Shown: positions 17,688 to 26,157, counted from the first letter of the stretch. The stretch: DNA of 64,000 nt from Streptomyces megasporus (GCF_000718985.1 NZ_JODL01000016.1:62001-126000), one strand, 5' to 3'. The notes: generated by a model not told the origin, from the sequence alone. Numbers and translations are program-made.

Positions 17688-18449
17688 ATGACCGATCCCG
17701 ACCGGCCGCCCCGGTTCACCCGTCTCGTCTTCCACGGCCCCCTCTCCGAGGCACGGGCCGACCGCATCGTCCGACGGCTCGTCCGCACGGGCCCGGCCAC
17801 CGTCCTCGACATCGGCTGCGGCTGGGGGGAGTTGACGCTCCGCGTCCTCGAAGCGGCCCCGGGGGCCACGGCCGTCGGTCTCGACCTCGATGCCGAGGAC
17901 CTGGAGCGCGGTCGGCGCGGCGCCGAGGCGCGGGGGCTCGCCGGCCGGGTGGAGTTCGTCCGGGCGTCCGCGGCCGAGGCCGCTCGCGGCCCCGCCGACC
18001 TCGTGCTGTGCGTGGGGTCCGGACACGCCCTCGCCTCCGGCGAGCCGCCCGGGCACGCCGCCGGGGCCCTGTCGAAGCTGCGCCGGCTGGTCTCGCCCGG
18101 CGGGCGTGTGCTGTTCGGCGAGGGCTTCTGGCAGCGCGCGCCCACCACGGCCGAACTGGCCCGCATGTGGCCGGGGGCCTCCGCCGACGACCATCCCGAC
18201 CTGGCGGGTTTGGTGGACACCGCCGTGGCCGCCGGGTTCCGGCCCGAGTGGATCGAGACGGCGAACGAGGACGAGTGGGAGGAGTTCGAGTCGGGTTACC
18301 TGGCCGATGTGGAGGAGTGGCTCGCGGTCCACCCCGACCACCCCTTGGCGGCCGAGACCAGGGAGCGCGCCGACCGGCACCGGGCCGCCTGGCTGACCTA
18401 CCGGGGGGTGCTGGGCATGGCCTACCTCACGCTGATCCCCACCCCCTGA
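17688..18449 (+). CDS. Class I SAM-dependent methyltransferase
   Basis: This 253-residue protein has the SAM motif I VLDIGCGWGELTLRVLEAAPG, the acidic end of strand 2 (AVGLDLDAED), and a post-motif RASAAEAARGPADLVLCVGSGHA. It resembles small-molecule or cyclopropane-synthase-like class I methyltransferases, but the substrate is unknown. A TACCGT box ends 8 nt before the ATG and no ribosome binding site is visible, so the mRNA may be leaderless. It is convergent with the sortase gene, with about 40 nt between them. Confidence 0.85.
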   Translation: MTDPDRPPRFTRLVFHGPLSEARADRIVRRLVRTGPATVLDIGCGWGELTLRVLEAAPGATAVGLDLDAEDLERGRRGAEARGLAGRVEFVRASAAEAARGPADLVLCVGSGHALASGEPPGHAAGALSKLRRLVSPGGRVLFGEGFWQRAPTTAELARMWPGASADDHPDLAGLVDTAVAAGFRPEWIETANEDEWEEFESGYLADVEEWLAVHPDHPLAAETRERADRHRAAWLTYRGVLGMAYLTLIPTP

Positions 18450-18489
18450 CCGCCGTCCGTAGCGCGCTCCCCGCCTCCGGCCGCCCGCG

Positions 18490-19230
18490 TCACCCGCGGG
18501 CCGGTTCGGCGTACACCACCAGGTTCTTCTCGTAGCCGCTCTCGGGGTCGTACGGGGGCGCGCAGGTGACCAGGGTCAGCACCGGCCGTCCGTCGCGCCG
18601 GAACACCTCGGCGGGGAGCCTGTCCTTGTCGACCACCTCACGGGCCGTCACCTCGTACCGGACGGGAGGCGCGTCCCGGCGTGCGACGGTGACGACATCG
18701 CCCTCGCGGACCCGGTACAGCGTGGCGAAGGCGCCCAGGTCGCCGGTGCGGTCGTCCACGTGGCCGACGAGGACGGCCGAGCCGGCCGGTGCGCCCGGCG
18801 GCGGGCCGTGGCGGTACCAGCCGGCCCGTCCGGCGTCGGCGGGAACCTCCACCGTGCCGTCGTCCTCGACGCCGACGGCCTCGATCCGGGCGTCGAGGGA
18901 GATCCGGGGGACGCGCACGCCCAGTGGTTCCGCCCCGGCCGTGCTCCGCGCCGGGAACCCGGCCGCCGAGGGCCCGGCCGCCGGAGGTCGGACGCCGAAC
19001 TCCGAGGGCTCGGCGGTCCCGGAGGGCCACAGCGTCCAGACGAGCGCGGCCAGGACCGCGGCCACCGCGACGGCCACACAGGCCGCCGCGGACGCCACGG
19101 CGGGACGGCCCCCAGGGCCTCCGGCCGTGCGCGGGCCGCCCGGTCCGCGTGGATCGGGCGGTCCGAGCGGCCGGTGCGGACCCGGAAGGCCGTTCCCGGG
19201 TCCGCGGTCGTCCCTTGCGGGAGCACCCAT
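18490..19230 (-). CDS. Class F sortase
   Basis: A 246-residue membrane-anchored transpeptidase. After a Pro/Gly-rich cytoplasmic start there is one transmembrane segment (AAACVAVAVAAVLAALVWTLW) and a sortase barrel. The catalytic His is in VLVGHVDD and the catalytic Cys in LTLVTCAPPY. The catalytic Arg expected a few residues after the Cys is not obvious: the segment reads YDPESGYEKNLVVYA. The gene directly follows a DUF4397 protein gene (5 nt apart), a pairing often seen in Streptomyces, so that protein may be its partner or substrate. No LPxTG-type motif is visible in the partner. Confidence 0.88.
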   Translation of the reverse strand: MGAPARDDRGPGNGLPGPHRPLGPPDPRGPGGPRTAGGPGGRPAVASAAACVAVAVAAVLAALVWTLWPSGTAEPSEFGVRPPAAGPSAAGFPARSTAGAEPLGVRVPRISLDARIEAVGVEDDGTVEVPADAGRAGWYRHGPPPGAPAGSAVLVGHVDDRTGDLGAFATLYRVREGDVVTVARRDAPPVRYEVTAREVVDKDRLPAEVFRRDGRPVLTLVTCAPPYDPESGYEKNLVVYAEPARG

Positions 19231-19235
19231 GGCCG

Positions 19236-20006
19236 TCAGTCGCTCCGGACGTACCGGCGGCGCGCCGCCAGCAGACCGGCGACCGCGACGGCGCCCGCGG
19301 TGCCCCAGACGAGCCAGGCGGTGGCGGACTCGTTGTCCGCGGCCATCGCTCCGCTCTCGCCCGCGTCCACGCCGCCGGGCGCGGACTCCATGCCGCCGAT
19401 CGTCTGCGTCTTCAGCGCCAGGTTCCCGTCCTCCGCGCTGCCCCAGGCGTAGACGATGGTGGTCGTGCCCTCGGCGAGGTTCAGGTCGGCGGGGCCGATC
19501 GCGACGGTGTCGGTGCCGGCCAGGACGACGTCGGCGCTCACCGTGCCGGCGGGCACTTCCAGCGACTTCTCGTTGGGGTTGGTCAGACCCTCGATGACCG
19601 GCTTCCCACCGGCGCGGACGTCCACGGCGGGGGCGGCGGCCACATGGCGGACGGTCACTCGGGACCGGCCGGCCGGGACCTTGGAGGTGTCGTTGACGAA
19701 GGCGGTGAGCACGGGGTCGCCCTGCGCGTTCAAGTGCGCGGCGAGTGTGGCGTTCGCGCCGGCCGGGACCTCGACGCTCTTCTGGAGGGCGGGGTCGCCG
19801 TCGGGGCCCTCGCCGTCCGCGAAGACCTCGATGTCGTAGGTGCCCGCGGGGAGGGATTGGGGTTCGGTCAGGGTGCCGGGGCGGAAGTCGGGAAGCAGTT
19901 CCCGCCCGTTGGCGTACACGTCGACGGTGAGGCCGGGCACGCCGTGGAAGACGGACACGGACGCCGTGTCACCGCCCTGTGCCGGGGTGGCCGCCGTGGC
20001 GGGCAC
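19236..20006 (-). CDS. DUF4397 protein with C-terminal membrane anchor; signal peptide apparently truncated
   Basis: The protein contains tandem DUF4397 beta-domains (SVSVFHGVPGLTVDVYANG ... SRVTVRHVAAAPAVDV) and ends in a hydrophobic helix plus Arg tail (WLVWGTAGAVAVAGLLAARRRY). It should be surface-anchored. Only the end of a signal peptide is left (LAAAVPATAATPAQG). The frame is open upstream to 20345, but a strong terminator at 20208-20252 rules out that start. No ATG or GTG lies between the terminator and the GTG at 20006. Either translation starts at 20006 without a full signal, or the 5' end has been damaged. It forms an operon with the sortase. Confidence 0.65.
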   Translation of the reverse strand: MPATAATPAQGGDTASVSVFHGVPGLTVDVYANGRELLPDFRPGTLTEPQSLPAGTYDIEVFADGEGPDGDPALQKSVEVPAGANATLAAHLNAQGDPVLTAFVNDTSKVPAGRSRVTVRHVAAAPAVDVRAGGKPVIEGLTNPNEKSLEVPAGTVSADVVLAGTDTVAIGPADLNLAEGTTTIVYAWGSAEDGNLALKTQTIGGMESAPGGVDAGESGAMAADNESATAWLVWGTAGAVAVAGLLAARRRYVRSD

Positions 20007-20207
20007 GGCCGCCGCGAGGCGGTTCTGGCGCTCCTGCCCCCGAGCGGCCCGCTCGAGGTGGCGTCCGAGCCAGTATGGGTCGCCCTGTGGTGGCCCGCCA
20101 CTCGTCCCCTGCGTACCGGGCGGTCTCCGGCGCTCCCGCCGCTTCCCGCCGCTTTCCCGGTGCTCCCGCCGCTTCCCGCTCCCGCTGCCGGGGCGGTGCC
20201 CGAAAAG

Positions 20208-20252
20208 GCCGGAAGCCCGTCCCGATCGGTGCGATCGGAGCGGGCTTCCGGC
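20208..20252 (-). terminator. Terminator of the conservon operon
   Basis: Two 21-nt arms (20208-20228 and 20232-20252) pair at 19 positions around a GTG loop. It lies about 50 nt after the stop of the last conservon gene (P450) on the minus strand. Confidence 0.8.
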
Positions 20253-20301
20253 GGGGGACGGGCTTCCGGTGGGGACGGGCGGACGGCTCGGGACTCGGGG
20301 C

Positions 20302-21567
20302 TCAGGCCGCCGGCTTCCCCAGCCGCACCGGCAGCGTGCTCGCACTGTTGGAGAACATCGACGGCACGGGCACCAGCTCCGCCGGGTCCGCGGCGAGGGA
20401 GAGTTCCGGGTAGCGGGCGAAGAGGGACGGGAGCGCGATGCCCGCCTCCAGCCGGGCCAGGGGCGCGCCGAGGCAGGCGTGCGGGCCGTGTCCGAAGGCG
20501 AGGTGGCGCTTCTGGTCGCGGGTGACGTCGAAGACGTCGGCGTCCGGGCCGTGGTGCGTCTCGTCGCGTCCGACCGCGCTGTACGGGGCCATGATCGCCT
20601 CGCCCTTGGGGATGGCGACCCCGGCGATCTCGATGTCCTCCAGCGGGTAGCGGAACGGGAAGTTGCCGATGGGCGCGTCCCAGCGCAGGACCTCCTCGAC
20701 GACCGCCGACCACGTCGACTCGTCGCCCTTCAGCGCCGTCTCCCGCTGCTCGGGGTGGGTGAGCAGGGCGCGGACGGCGTTGGCGATCAGGCTGAGCGTC
20801 GTCTCGTGTCCGGCGGTGAGCATCAGCAGCAGGGTGCCGACGAGTTCGTCCTCGCTCAGGGCGTCGGGGTCGGCCTCGCGCGCGGTGATCAGGGCGCTGG
20901 TGAGGTCGTCGCCGCGCTCGGTGCGGTGGAGGTCGACCACGCGGCCGAGGAGCTGGTAGATCGCGATCTGGTTGGCTCCCACCTCGGCGGGGGTGAGGTC
21001 GGAGCGGAAGATCTTGTCGACCATCTCGCGCAGTGCGGGCCGCTCGTGCTCGGGGACCCCGAACAGGTCGCTGATGACCTGCATGGGGACGGGGTAGGCG
21101 AAGTGGCGGCGCAGGTCGACGACGCCGTCGGCGTCCGCGTGGGAGGGCAGCTCGTCCAGGAGGTCGGTGACGATGCGCTCCACGTCGGGCCGCATGTCCT
21201 GCACGCGGCGGGGGGTGAAGGTCTGGCTGAGGAGTTTGCGCAGCCTGCGGTGTTCGGCGCCGTCGGCGGTGACCATGTTGGTGACCTTGACCATGCCGAT
21301 CAGCGGCCAGTCGTCGGGTATCTCCCCGTTCCGGATGGCGTTCCAGTTGCGCCAGTCCTTGGAGACGCGGGAGTCGGTGACCAGGTCGGCGACCAGCTCG
21401 TGGCGGGTGACGCTGTAGGCGATGACGTCGCCCGGCAGGGCGACGCGGACCACGGGGCCGGCCTCGCGGAGCCTGGCGGCCTCGCCGTGGTGGTCCCGGC
21501 CCTCGGGGTCGAGGGTGATCAACGGCAGGTCCGTCGCCACCTTCGGCGGGTGCTGTTCGAGCGTCAT
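20302..21567 (-). CDS. Cytochrome P450 (CYP154-like), last gene of the conservon
   Basis: A 421-residue P450 with all standard motifs: I-helix oxygen-binding LTAGHETT, K-helix ExxR in VVEEVLRWDAP, and heme loop AFGHGPHACLGAPLARLE with the axial Cys. The ATG at 21567 is preceded by GAGGAGG. It follows another P450 and cvnA-D. Conservons with a CYP157-CYP154 pair are known in S. coelicolor (cvn10, cvn12), so this is probably the CYP154 member. CYP154 enzymes hydroxylate steroids, flavonoids or similar aromatics in vitro; the native substrate is unknown. A strong terminator lies downstream. Confidence 0.93.
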   Translation of the reverse strand: MTLEQHPPKVATDLPLITLDPEGRDHHGEAARLREAGPVVRVALPGDVIAYSVTRHELVADLVTDSRVSKDWRNWNAIRNGEIPDDWPLIGMVKVTNMVTADGAEHRRLRKLLSQTFTPRRVQDMRPDVERIVTDLLDELPSHADADGVVDLRRHFAYPVPMQVISDLFGVPEHERPALREMVDKIFRSDLTPAEVGANQIAIYQLLGRVVDLHRTERGDDLTSALITAREADPDALSEDELVGTLLLMLTAGHETTLSLIANAVRALLTHPEQRETALKGDESTWSAVVEEVLRWDAPIGNFPFRYPLEDIEIAGVAIPKGEAIMAPYSAVGRDETHHGPDADVFDVTRDQKRHLAFGHGPHACLGAPLARLEAGIALPSLFARYPELSLAADPAELVPVPSMFSNSASTLPVRLGKPAA

Positions 21568-21578
21568 GTGCGGCCTCC

Positions 21579-22862
21579 TCAGTGAGTGGGACGAACGGAA
21601 GCACGACGACCGCCGGCGGCCCGGCCCCGGCGCGGCAGGGCGCTGAAGGCCACCGGCAGGGCGGTGGGGCAGCGCGTCCACGGGGAGGGGTTCCAGGTCA
21701 CCTCTCGCGGGTCGATCGTGAGCCTCAGACCCGGCAGCAGGTGCAGGGCCGTGTTGACCGCGGTGTGGGCGATCAGCCGGGACGGCACCCGGGCGGGGCA
21801 CATGTGGGGGCCGGCCGAGTAGGCCATGTGCCCGCGGCTGCCCGGGGGCAGCCGGTCGAAGGGGATGAGGGAGGGGTCGCTGTTGGCGGCCGCCAGTCCG
21901 AGGATGAGGACGTCCCCCTTGCGGATGTGCTGCCCGCCCAGCTCGGTGTCGCGCAGGGCGTAGCGGGCGGGCATGTGCGTCATGGGGGGCTCGCGCCACA
22001 GCACGTCGTCCAGCGCGTCGTCCACGCCCAGGTCCCCGCCGCGCAGCCGCGCCTCGAAGCCGGGGTCGGTGATCATCCGGTAGAGGGTGTGGGCGATCCA
22101 ACTGGTGGTCGTCTCGTTGCCGGCGGAGATCATCACCACCATCGACTGGAGGATCTCGTCGTCGTGGCGGAGGTTGGGGTGTCTCAGGAAGGCGGTGGTC
22201 AGGTCGCTCTCGGGGCGGTTCTTCCGCTCCTGGAGGGTGTCGTGAAGAATCTGCTCGAAGCTCCGGTTGCCCGCCTGGGAGTCGTCCTGGCTGCCGAAGA
22301 GCGCGATCAGGGCGCGGCGCAGTTCGTGGCCCTGATCGGTGTCGAGGCCGAAGAGGTGGCCTATGGCCAGCATGGGGATGTAGGCGGCGTAGTCGGCCAC
22401 CAGGTCGGCCGTCCCCCGCTGCGCGAACTCGTCGATCAGCTCGGTGCACATGCTCTCCACCTGGCGGCGGAGGGCACGTTTGTCGATCTGGGCGATGCCG
22501 TCGTCCAGGGGCTTGCGCAGCCGGCGGTGTTCGTGCTGGTCGGCGCCGATGACGTTGGGGCGGTAGGCCATCATCGGCATCAGTCCGGAGTCCGGGGAGA
22601 CGACGCCCTCGTTCAGGTCGCGCCAGTTGCGGGCGTCGCGGGAGTACAGCGGCTCCCGCTCGGTGATGACGCGGATCTCCTCGTAGCCCATGACCAGCCA
22701 GGCCGGCACCCCGGGTTCGAGTTCCACCGGGGCCACCGGGCCGTGTGCCGCGCGCAGGCGCGCGTAGACCGCGTGGGGGTCGCGGGACTGGGTGATGGCC
22801 GTCAACGGCATGCGTCCGGACGAGACCGGGCACGCGGAGGACGGAACGGCGGGCGAGGTCAC
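21579..22862 (-). CDS. Cytochrome P450 lacking the ExxR motif (CYP157-like)
   Basis: This 427-residue P450 keeps the I-helix motif SAGNETT (246-252) and a heme-loop Cys (C355 in AYSAGPHMCPARVP). At the K-helix ExxR position it reads D286-V-L-W289 (DDVLWREPP), so both Glu and Arg are replaced. The CYP157 family of Streptomyces is known for such replacements (EQSLW in CYP157C1), and CYP157 genes sit in conservons next to a CYP154, as here. The GTG at 22862 overlaps the cvnD stop (GTGA) and has GGAG upstream. A normal P450 catalytic role should not be assumed. Confidence 0.9.
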   Translation of the reverse strand: MTSPAVPSSACPVSSGRMPLTAITQSRDPHAVYARLRAAHGPVAPVELEPGVPAWLVMGYEEIRVITEREPLYSRDARNWRDLNEGVVSPDSGLMPMMAYRPNVIGADQHEHRRLRKPLDDGIAQIDKRALRRQVESMCTELIDEFAQRGTADLVADYAAYIPMLAIGHLFGLDTDQGHELRRALIALFGSQDDSQAGNRSFEQILHDTLQERKNRPESDLTTAFLRHPNLRHDDEILQSMVVMISAGNETTTSWIAHTLYRMITDPGFEARLRGGDLGVDDALDDVLWREPPMTHMPARYALRDTELGGQHIRKGDVLILGLAAANSDPSLIPFDRLPPGSRGHMAYSAGPHMCPARVPSRLIAHTAVNTALHLLPGLRLTIDPREVTWNPSPWTRCPTALPVAFSALPRRGRAAGGRRASVRPTH

Positions 22863-23467
22863 GCTGGTGTCTCCTGGAGCGATCGGTTGCCGACATGGCT
22901 GACGAGTGCGATCAGGGCCTGCAGCGACGACTTGGGGTCGCGTGCGTCGCAGTGCACCACGGGGGTGGTCGGCAGCAGGTCCAGCGCCTCGCGGATGTCC
23001 TCGTCGCTGAACCGTCCGCTGTCGGGGAACTGGTTGACGGCCACGGCGAAGGGGAGTCCGCGCTCCTCCAGTTGGTCCAGCACCTCGAAGCTGTCGTCCA
23101 GGCGGCGGGTGTCGACCAGCACCAGCAGGCCGACCGCGCCGACGACCAGGCCCTCCCACAGGTCCCAGAAGCGGCGCTGTCCGGGGGCGCCGAACAGGTA
23201 GAGGACCAGCGTGTCGCTGAGGGTGATGCGGCCGAAGTCCATCGCCACGGTGGTGGTGGTCTTCGACTCCAGACCCCGCAGATCGTCGATGCCCGCGCTG
23301 GCCTGGGTCATGACCTCTTCGGTGCGCAGCGGCTCGATCTCGCTGACCGAGCCGACCAGCGTCGTCTTCCCGACCCCGAACGGACCGACGACCAGGATCT
23401 TGGCGGACTGCACCACGGTGGGGAGCAGATACGCGGGGTCAGGCCGAGAGCTTTCTTCTGAGTCCAT
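22859..23467 (-). CDS. cvnD: Conservon GTPase CvnD
   Basis: A 202-residue Ras/MglA-like GTP-binding protein. It has the P-loop GPFGVGKTTLVG near residue 28, the switch II-like strand LYLFGAPGQRRFWDLW (the DxxG motif reads GAPG), and an NKxD-like VAVNQFPD. In conservons CvnD acts downstream of a membrane-bound sensor (CvnA), with CvnB and CvnC as partners, much like a bacterial version of a G-protein-coupled system. A very strong AGGAGG site lies 6 nt before the ATG, and the start overlaps cvnC by 29 nt. It also overlaps the following P450 gene. Confidence 0.93.
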   Translation of the reverse strand: MDSEESSRPDPAYLLPTVVQSAKILVVGPFGVGKTTLVGSVSEIEPLRTEEVMTQASAGIDDLRGLESKTTTTVAMDFGRITLSDTLVLYLFGAPGQRRFWDLWEGLVVGAVGLLVLVDTRRLDDSFEVLDQLEERGLPFAVAVNQFPDSGRFSDEDIREALDLLPTTPVVHCDARDPKSSLQALIALVSHVGNRSLQETPA

Positions 23468-23804
23468 CCAGAACCTCCTGGAGCAAGGTGATGTCGGGGC
23501 GGTCGGAGGCGAGGGGCGCGGAGGAGCAGACGGTCAGGTGGCCGGAGTCGATCAGGTCGCCGACCAGGACGGTGACGACGCTGACCGGCTCCTTCAGATG
23601 AGCGGCGGCCTCGACCAGCGCCAGACGGTTCCGGCAGACGCTCAACAGCCGGCGGTGGTGCCTGCTGGCCGTGACGGGCAGGGGGTCGGCGGTGCCGGTC
23701 GCCTCCAGCAGGGTCTCCACCGGCAGGCGCCTGGGCGGCTGTACCCGCCCGCGCGTGATGACGTAGGGGCGGACGGGGCCGCCCGGCCGGTCCGCGGCCG
23801 TCAT
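23439..23804 (-). CDS. cvnC: Conservon protein CvnC (DUF742)
   Basis: A 121-residue DUF742 protein: GGPVRPYVITRGRVQPPRRLPVETLLEAT is the family N-terminal block. A predicted winged-helix-like part follows (HLKEPVSVVTVLVGDLIDSGHLTV). DUF742 proteins bind the other Cvn proteins at the membrane; biochemical function is unclear. The start overlaps the cvnB stop (ATGA) and its end overlaps cvnD by 29 nt, so all four are translated as one unit. Confidence 0.92.
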   Translation of the reverse strand: MTAADRPGGPVRPYVITRGRVQPPRRLPVETLLEATGTADPLPVTASRHHRRLLSVCRNRLALVEAAAHLKEPVSVVTVLVGDLIDSGHLTVCSSAPLASDRPDITLLQEVLDGLRRKLSA

Positions 23805-24199
23805 GTCGTACGGGTGCGGCGCGCCGGGGTGGCCTGGTGCTCGCCGAATCTCTTGACCTGGAGCACCATCTGCGAGCCGATCAGCGCCGGGTTGACGGTG
23901 TCCTCGGTGACGACGGCCAGTCGGGTGCCGTCCCCCGCGCTGCGCACGAAGAGGAACCCGCCCTCGAACTCGGTCATCTGCTGGACCAGGGCCCGGCTGC
24001 CCCGGCCGAAGGCCCTGGCGAGGCTGGTGCCCACGGACATCAGGCCCGAGGCGGCCGCCGCCAGCCGGTCGGCCGTGTCCTGGTCCAGCTCCTGCGAGCG
24101 GGTGCGCACGAGTCCGTCGGCGCTGAGGACCACCACGTGGCGGACGCCGGGGACTCCGACGACCTCGCTGATCATCCAGTCGTTCTGCGGGGGGTTCAT
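23801..24199 (-). CDS. cvnB: Conservon protein CvnB (roadblock/LC7)
   Basis: A 132-residue roadblock/LC7 domain protein (WMISEVVGVPGVRHVVVLSADGLVRTRSQELDQDTADRLAAAASGL). Such proteins act as GTPase-activating or exchange partners of MglA-like GTPases, here most likely CvnD. The ATG at 24199 lies 2 nt after the cvnA stop; the frame is open further upstream but only as a cvnA shadow. The C-terminus is basic (RFGEHQATPARRTRTT). Confidence 0.92.
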   Translation of the reverse strand: MNPPQNDWMISEVVGVPGVRHVVVLSADGLVRTRSQELDQDTADRLAAAASGLMSVGTSLARAFGRGSRALVQQMTEFEGGFLFVRSAGDGTRLAVVTEDTVNPALIGSQMVLQVKRFGEHQATPARRTRTT

Positions 24200-24201
24200 C
24201 G

Positions 24202-25665
24202 TCAGTCTCTTTCGGACGGTTCGGTACCGGTTGCGGAGGAGTCGCGGCCGGCGTTGATGAATCCGGCCAGGAAAGCGCCGGCCTGGGCCGGATCGGCCTC
24301 CGGGATGTCCTGTCGGATGGCAGCCGGAGCGCCGTCGGACGCCGTGGACACGCGGCGGGAGCGGCGTTTGGGCAGGCCCACCGTGGTCTGCTGCGCCGTC
24401 CGGAGCGGCACGGGACCGCTCGGCTCGGCGGGCTCGGCGGGCGCCGGCACGGCGGTGGGCTCGGGGGTTTCCGCGGACACGGCAGGCGTCTCCTCCCGTA
24501 CGGGCGGCACCGCGTCGGCGGGTTCGACCGGCTCCAGGATCTCGTGGGGCACCAGGACCACCACGCGCAGTCCTCCGTAGGGGGACCGGTTCAGGTCGAC
24601 CTCGATGCCGAACTGGTGGGCTATGCGGCCGACCACGGCGAGTCCGGTCTGTGGGTCGTCCAGATCCCGCAGGGTGATCACGCGCTCGCCGCTGACGACC
24701 CGGCGGGCCTTCTCCAACTGGCTCTCGGTCATCCCCAGGCCGCGGTCGTCGATCTGGACGACCACTCCCCGCTGGACCAGTTCCACCTGCACCCCGACGC
24801 TCGCCGGCGGCGGCGAGAAGGTGGTGGCGTTCGCCAGGAGTTCCGCGACGAGGTGGATCAGCCACTCGGCCGCGTAGGGGGACACGCCCATGTCCGGCTC
24901 GCCGCTGACCTCCACGCGCCGGAACTCGGTGATCCGGCCGGAGGCGGCGCGGACGACGTCCGTGAGCGGCACGGTCTGCCGCCACTGCTGTCCGGTCCAC
25001 TCGCCGCACAGGATTCTCACGCCCTGGGCCAGGTGGGACAGGTGGGTCGCCTGGTGGTCGATGCGCATGCCCAGTTCGACCAGCGCCAGGTCGCGGCTCG
25101 CGACCAGTTCGGCGGCCTCCTTCTGGACCCGCAGCGCACCGCTCTGCAGCCGCTGCGCCAGGGTCTTCAGGGCGTGCTCGTAGGCGTCCTGGTGGTCCGC
25201 GGTCGCCTCGGCCACGTCCTGGAGCGCCTTGCGCAGGAACTCCTGGACCCGCTCGTCGACGCCCGGGTACTCCTGCGTCTTGGGCGGCTCCTGCCCGTTC
25301 AGCACCTCGCGGAGACGGTCGCTCCACTCGCTCAGCGCCTTGTTCGTCGCGTCGGACTGGCTCCGGGACCAGCCCTGCCACTGAGCGTGGACGCCCTCGA
25401 GCTCGGCGGCGTGCTCGGCTCGGGCCTTCTCCAACTCGCGGACGGCCGCGGAGTGCCGCTGCCACAGCCGGCCCAGGCAGAGCACCAGGCCCACCGTGGC
25501 GAGGGACACGGCCGCGGCCGCCGCCGGCGGCCACACCCGCCACGCCGCCACCTGGGCGGTGGCCACTCCGGTGGCCAGGACCAGGGCCAGAAGCCACGTC
25601 ATCCTCTGCGGATGCACCACCGCGCGGGCAGGGGAAGGGGGACTCATACGCAGCCGCTTTCGCAT
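24202..25665 (-). CDS. cvnA: Conservon sensor-kinase-like protein CvnA
   Basis: This 487-residue membrane protein has two short hydrophobic segments near residues 22-64 and a coiled-coil stretch (VRELEKARAEHAAELEG). A nitrate/sulphonate-sensor-like middle region follows, then a GHKL ATPase domain: N-box region HLVAELLANATTFSPP, G1 DDRGLGM and G2 TGLAVVGRIAHQFGI. The C-terminus is long, Pro/Glu-rich and probably disordered. CvnA proteins resemble histidine kinases but usually lack a conventional response-regulator partner. The start is either 25665 or ATG 25647; neither has a strong ribosome binding site. It heads the conservon operon. Confidence 0.9.
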   Translation of the reverse strand: MRKRLRMSPPSPARAVVHPQRMTWLLALVLATGVATAQVAAWRVWPPAAAAAVSLATVGLVLCLGRLWQRHSAAVRELEKARAEHAAELEGVHAQWQGWSRSQSDATNKALSEWSDRLREVLNGQEPPKTQEYPGVDERVQEFLRKALQDVAEATADHQDAYEHALKTLAQRLQSGALRVQKEAAELVASRDLALVELGMRIDHQATHLSHLAQGVRILCGEWTGQQWRQTVPLTDVVRAASGRITEFRRVEVSGEPDMGVSPYAAEWLIHLVAELLANATTFSPPPASVGVQVELVQRGVVVQIDDRGLGMTESQLEKARRVVSGERVITLRDLDDPQTGLAVVGRIAHQFGIEVDLNRSPYGGLRVVVLVPHEILEPVEPADAVPPVREETPAVSAETPEPTAVPAPAEPAEPSGPVPLRTAQQTTVGLPKRRSRRVSTASDGAPAAIRQDIPEADPAQAGAFLAGFINAGRDSSATGTEPSERD

Positions 25666-25738
25666 GTCGGGTGTGGAGACGAAGTGACGTCTCGTCAGTG
25701 CGACGGACGTTCAAAAAGCTTTGTTCGTATGGGTTTTG

Positions 25739-25769
25739 ATCTTAGCCAACCGATCACCGTGCTTGTCAG
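25739..25769 (-). promoter_or_regulatory. Candidate promoter of the conservon operon
   Basis: On the minus strand, CTGACA (25769-25764) and TAAGAT (25744-25739) are separated by 19 nt in an unusually A+T-rich stretch. This is the only clear -35/-10 pair upstream of cvnA. It would give a 5' leader of roughly 70-90 nt. Confidence 0.4.
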
Positions 25770-26038
25770 GGACCGGAGATTTTCTCCTCACGGCCCTTCC
25801 TCGCGGCCTCGCCGCCCGGACGGCGAGGACGGTCGTCCCCCGCCGTCCGGGCGGTGCGCGCCGACCCGGCTCGGCCCGGTGGGCGGTCCGAAGGAGCGGG
25901 CGCGGCATGCGCCCCGCCCCCGCGGCACCCGTGCACGGAGTCCGCGGACCGGATCGCGGCCGGAATCGTCAAGATCGCGGTCGGACGGCCGGCTCCGTCG
26001 GCCAGGGGGCATCGCCGGCGGTCTCGGGCGACACACGA
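25770..26038. other. Intergenic region between cvnA and tRNA-Ala with a perfect hairpin
   Basis: No convincing gene is seen here. A perfect 14-bp inverted repeat (25812-25825 and 25841-25854) with a 15-nt loop may be a second stop for transcription coming from the tRNA, or a barrier in front of the conservon promoter. Confidence 0.5.
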
Positions 26039-26073
26039 CGAAGCCCCGTCCGAGGTTCCCGGACGGGGCTTCG
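26039..26073 (-). terminator. Terminator of tRNA-Ala
   Basis: A perfect 14-bp stem (26039-26052 with 26060-26073) and 7-nt loop starts about 10 nt beyond the 3' end of the minus-strand tRNA. Confidence 0.8.
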
Positions 26074-26083
26074 TGGTGCGGTG

Positions 26084-26157
26084 TGGACCTGAGGGGATTT
26101 GAACCCCTGACCCCCTCGATGCGAACGAGGTGCGCTACCGGACTGCGCTACAGGCCC
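26084..26157 (-). tRNA. tRNA-Ala (anticodon CGC)
   Basis: The minus strand folds as a cloverleaf. The acceptor stem GGGCCTG pairs with CAGGTCC and includes the G3-U70 wobble that identifies alanine tRNAs. The D-arm is GCGC...GCGC, the anticodon stem CCTCG/CGAGG carries the loop TTCGCAT (anticodon CGC, codon GCG), and the T-arm contains GGTTCAAATCC. The 3' CCA is not encoded. Confidence 0.95.

Noticed and set aside
25766..26036. Open frames between cvnA and tRNA-Ala (68-82 aa)
   Set aside because: Compositions are Arg/Pro/Gly-rich as expected from out-of-frame GC-rich sequence, and no start signal is present.
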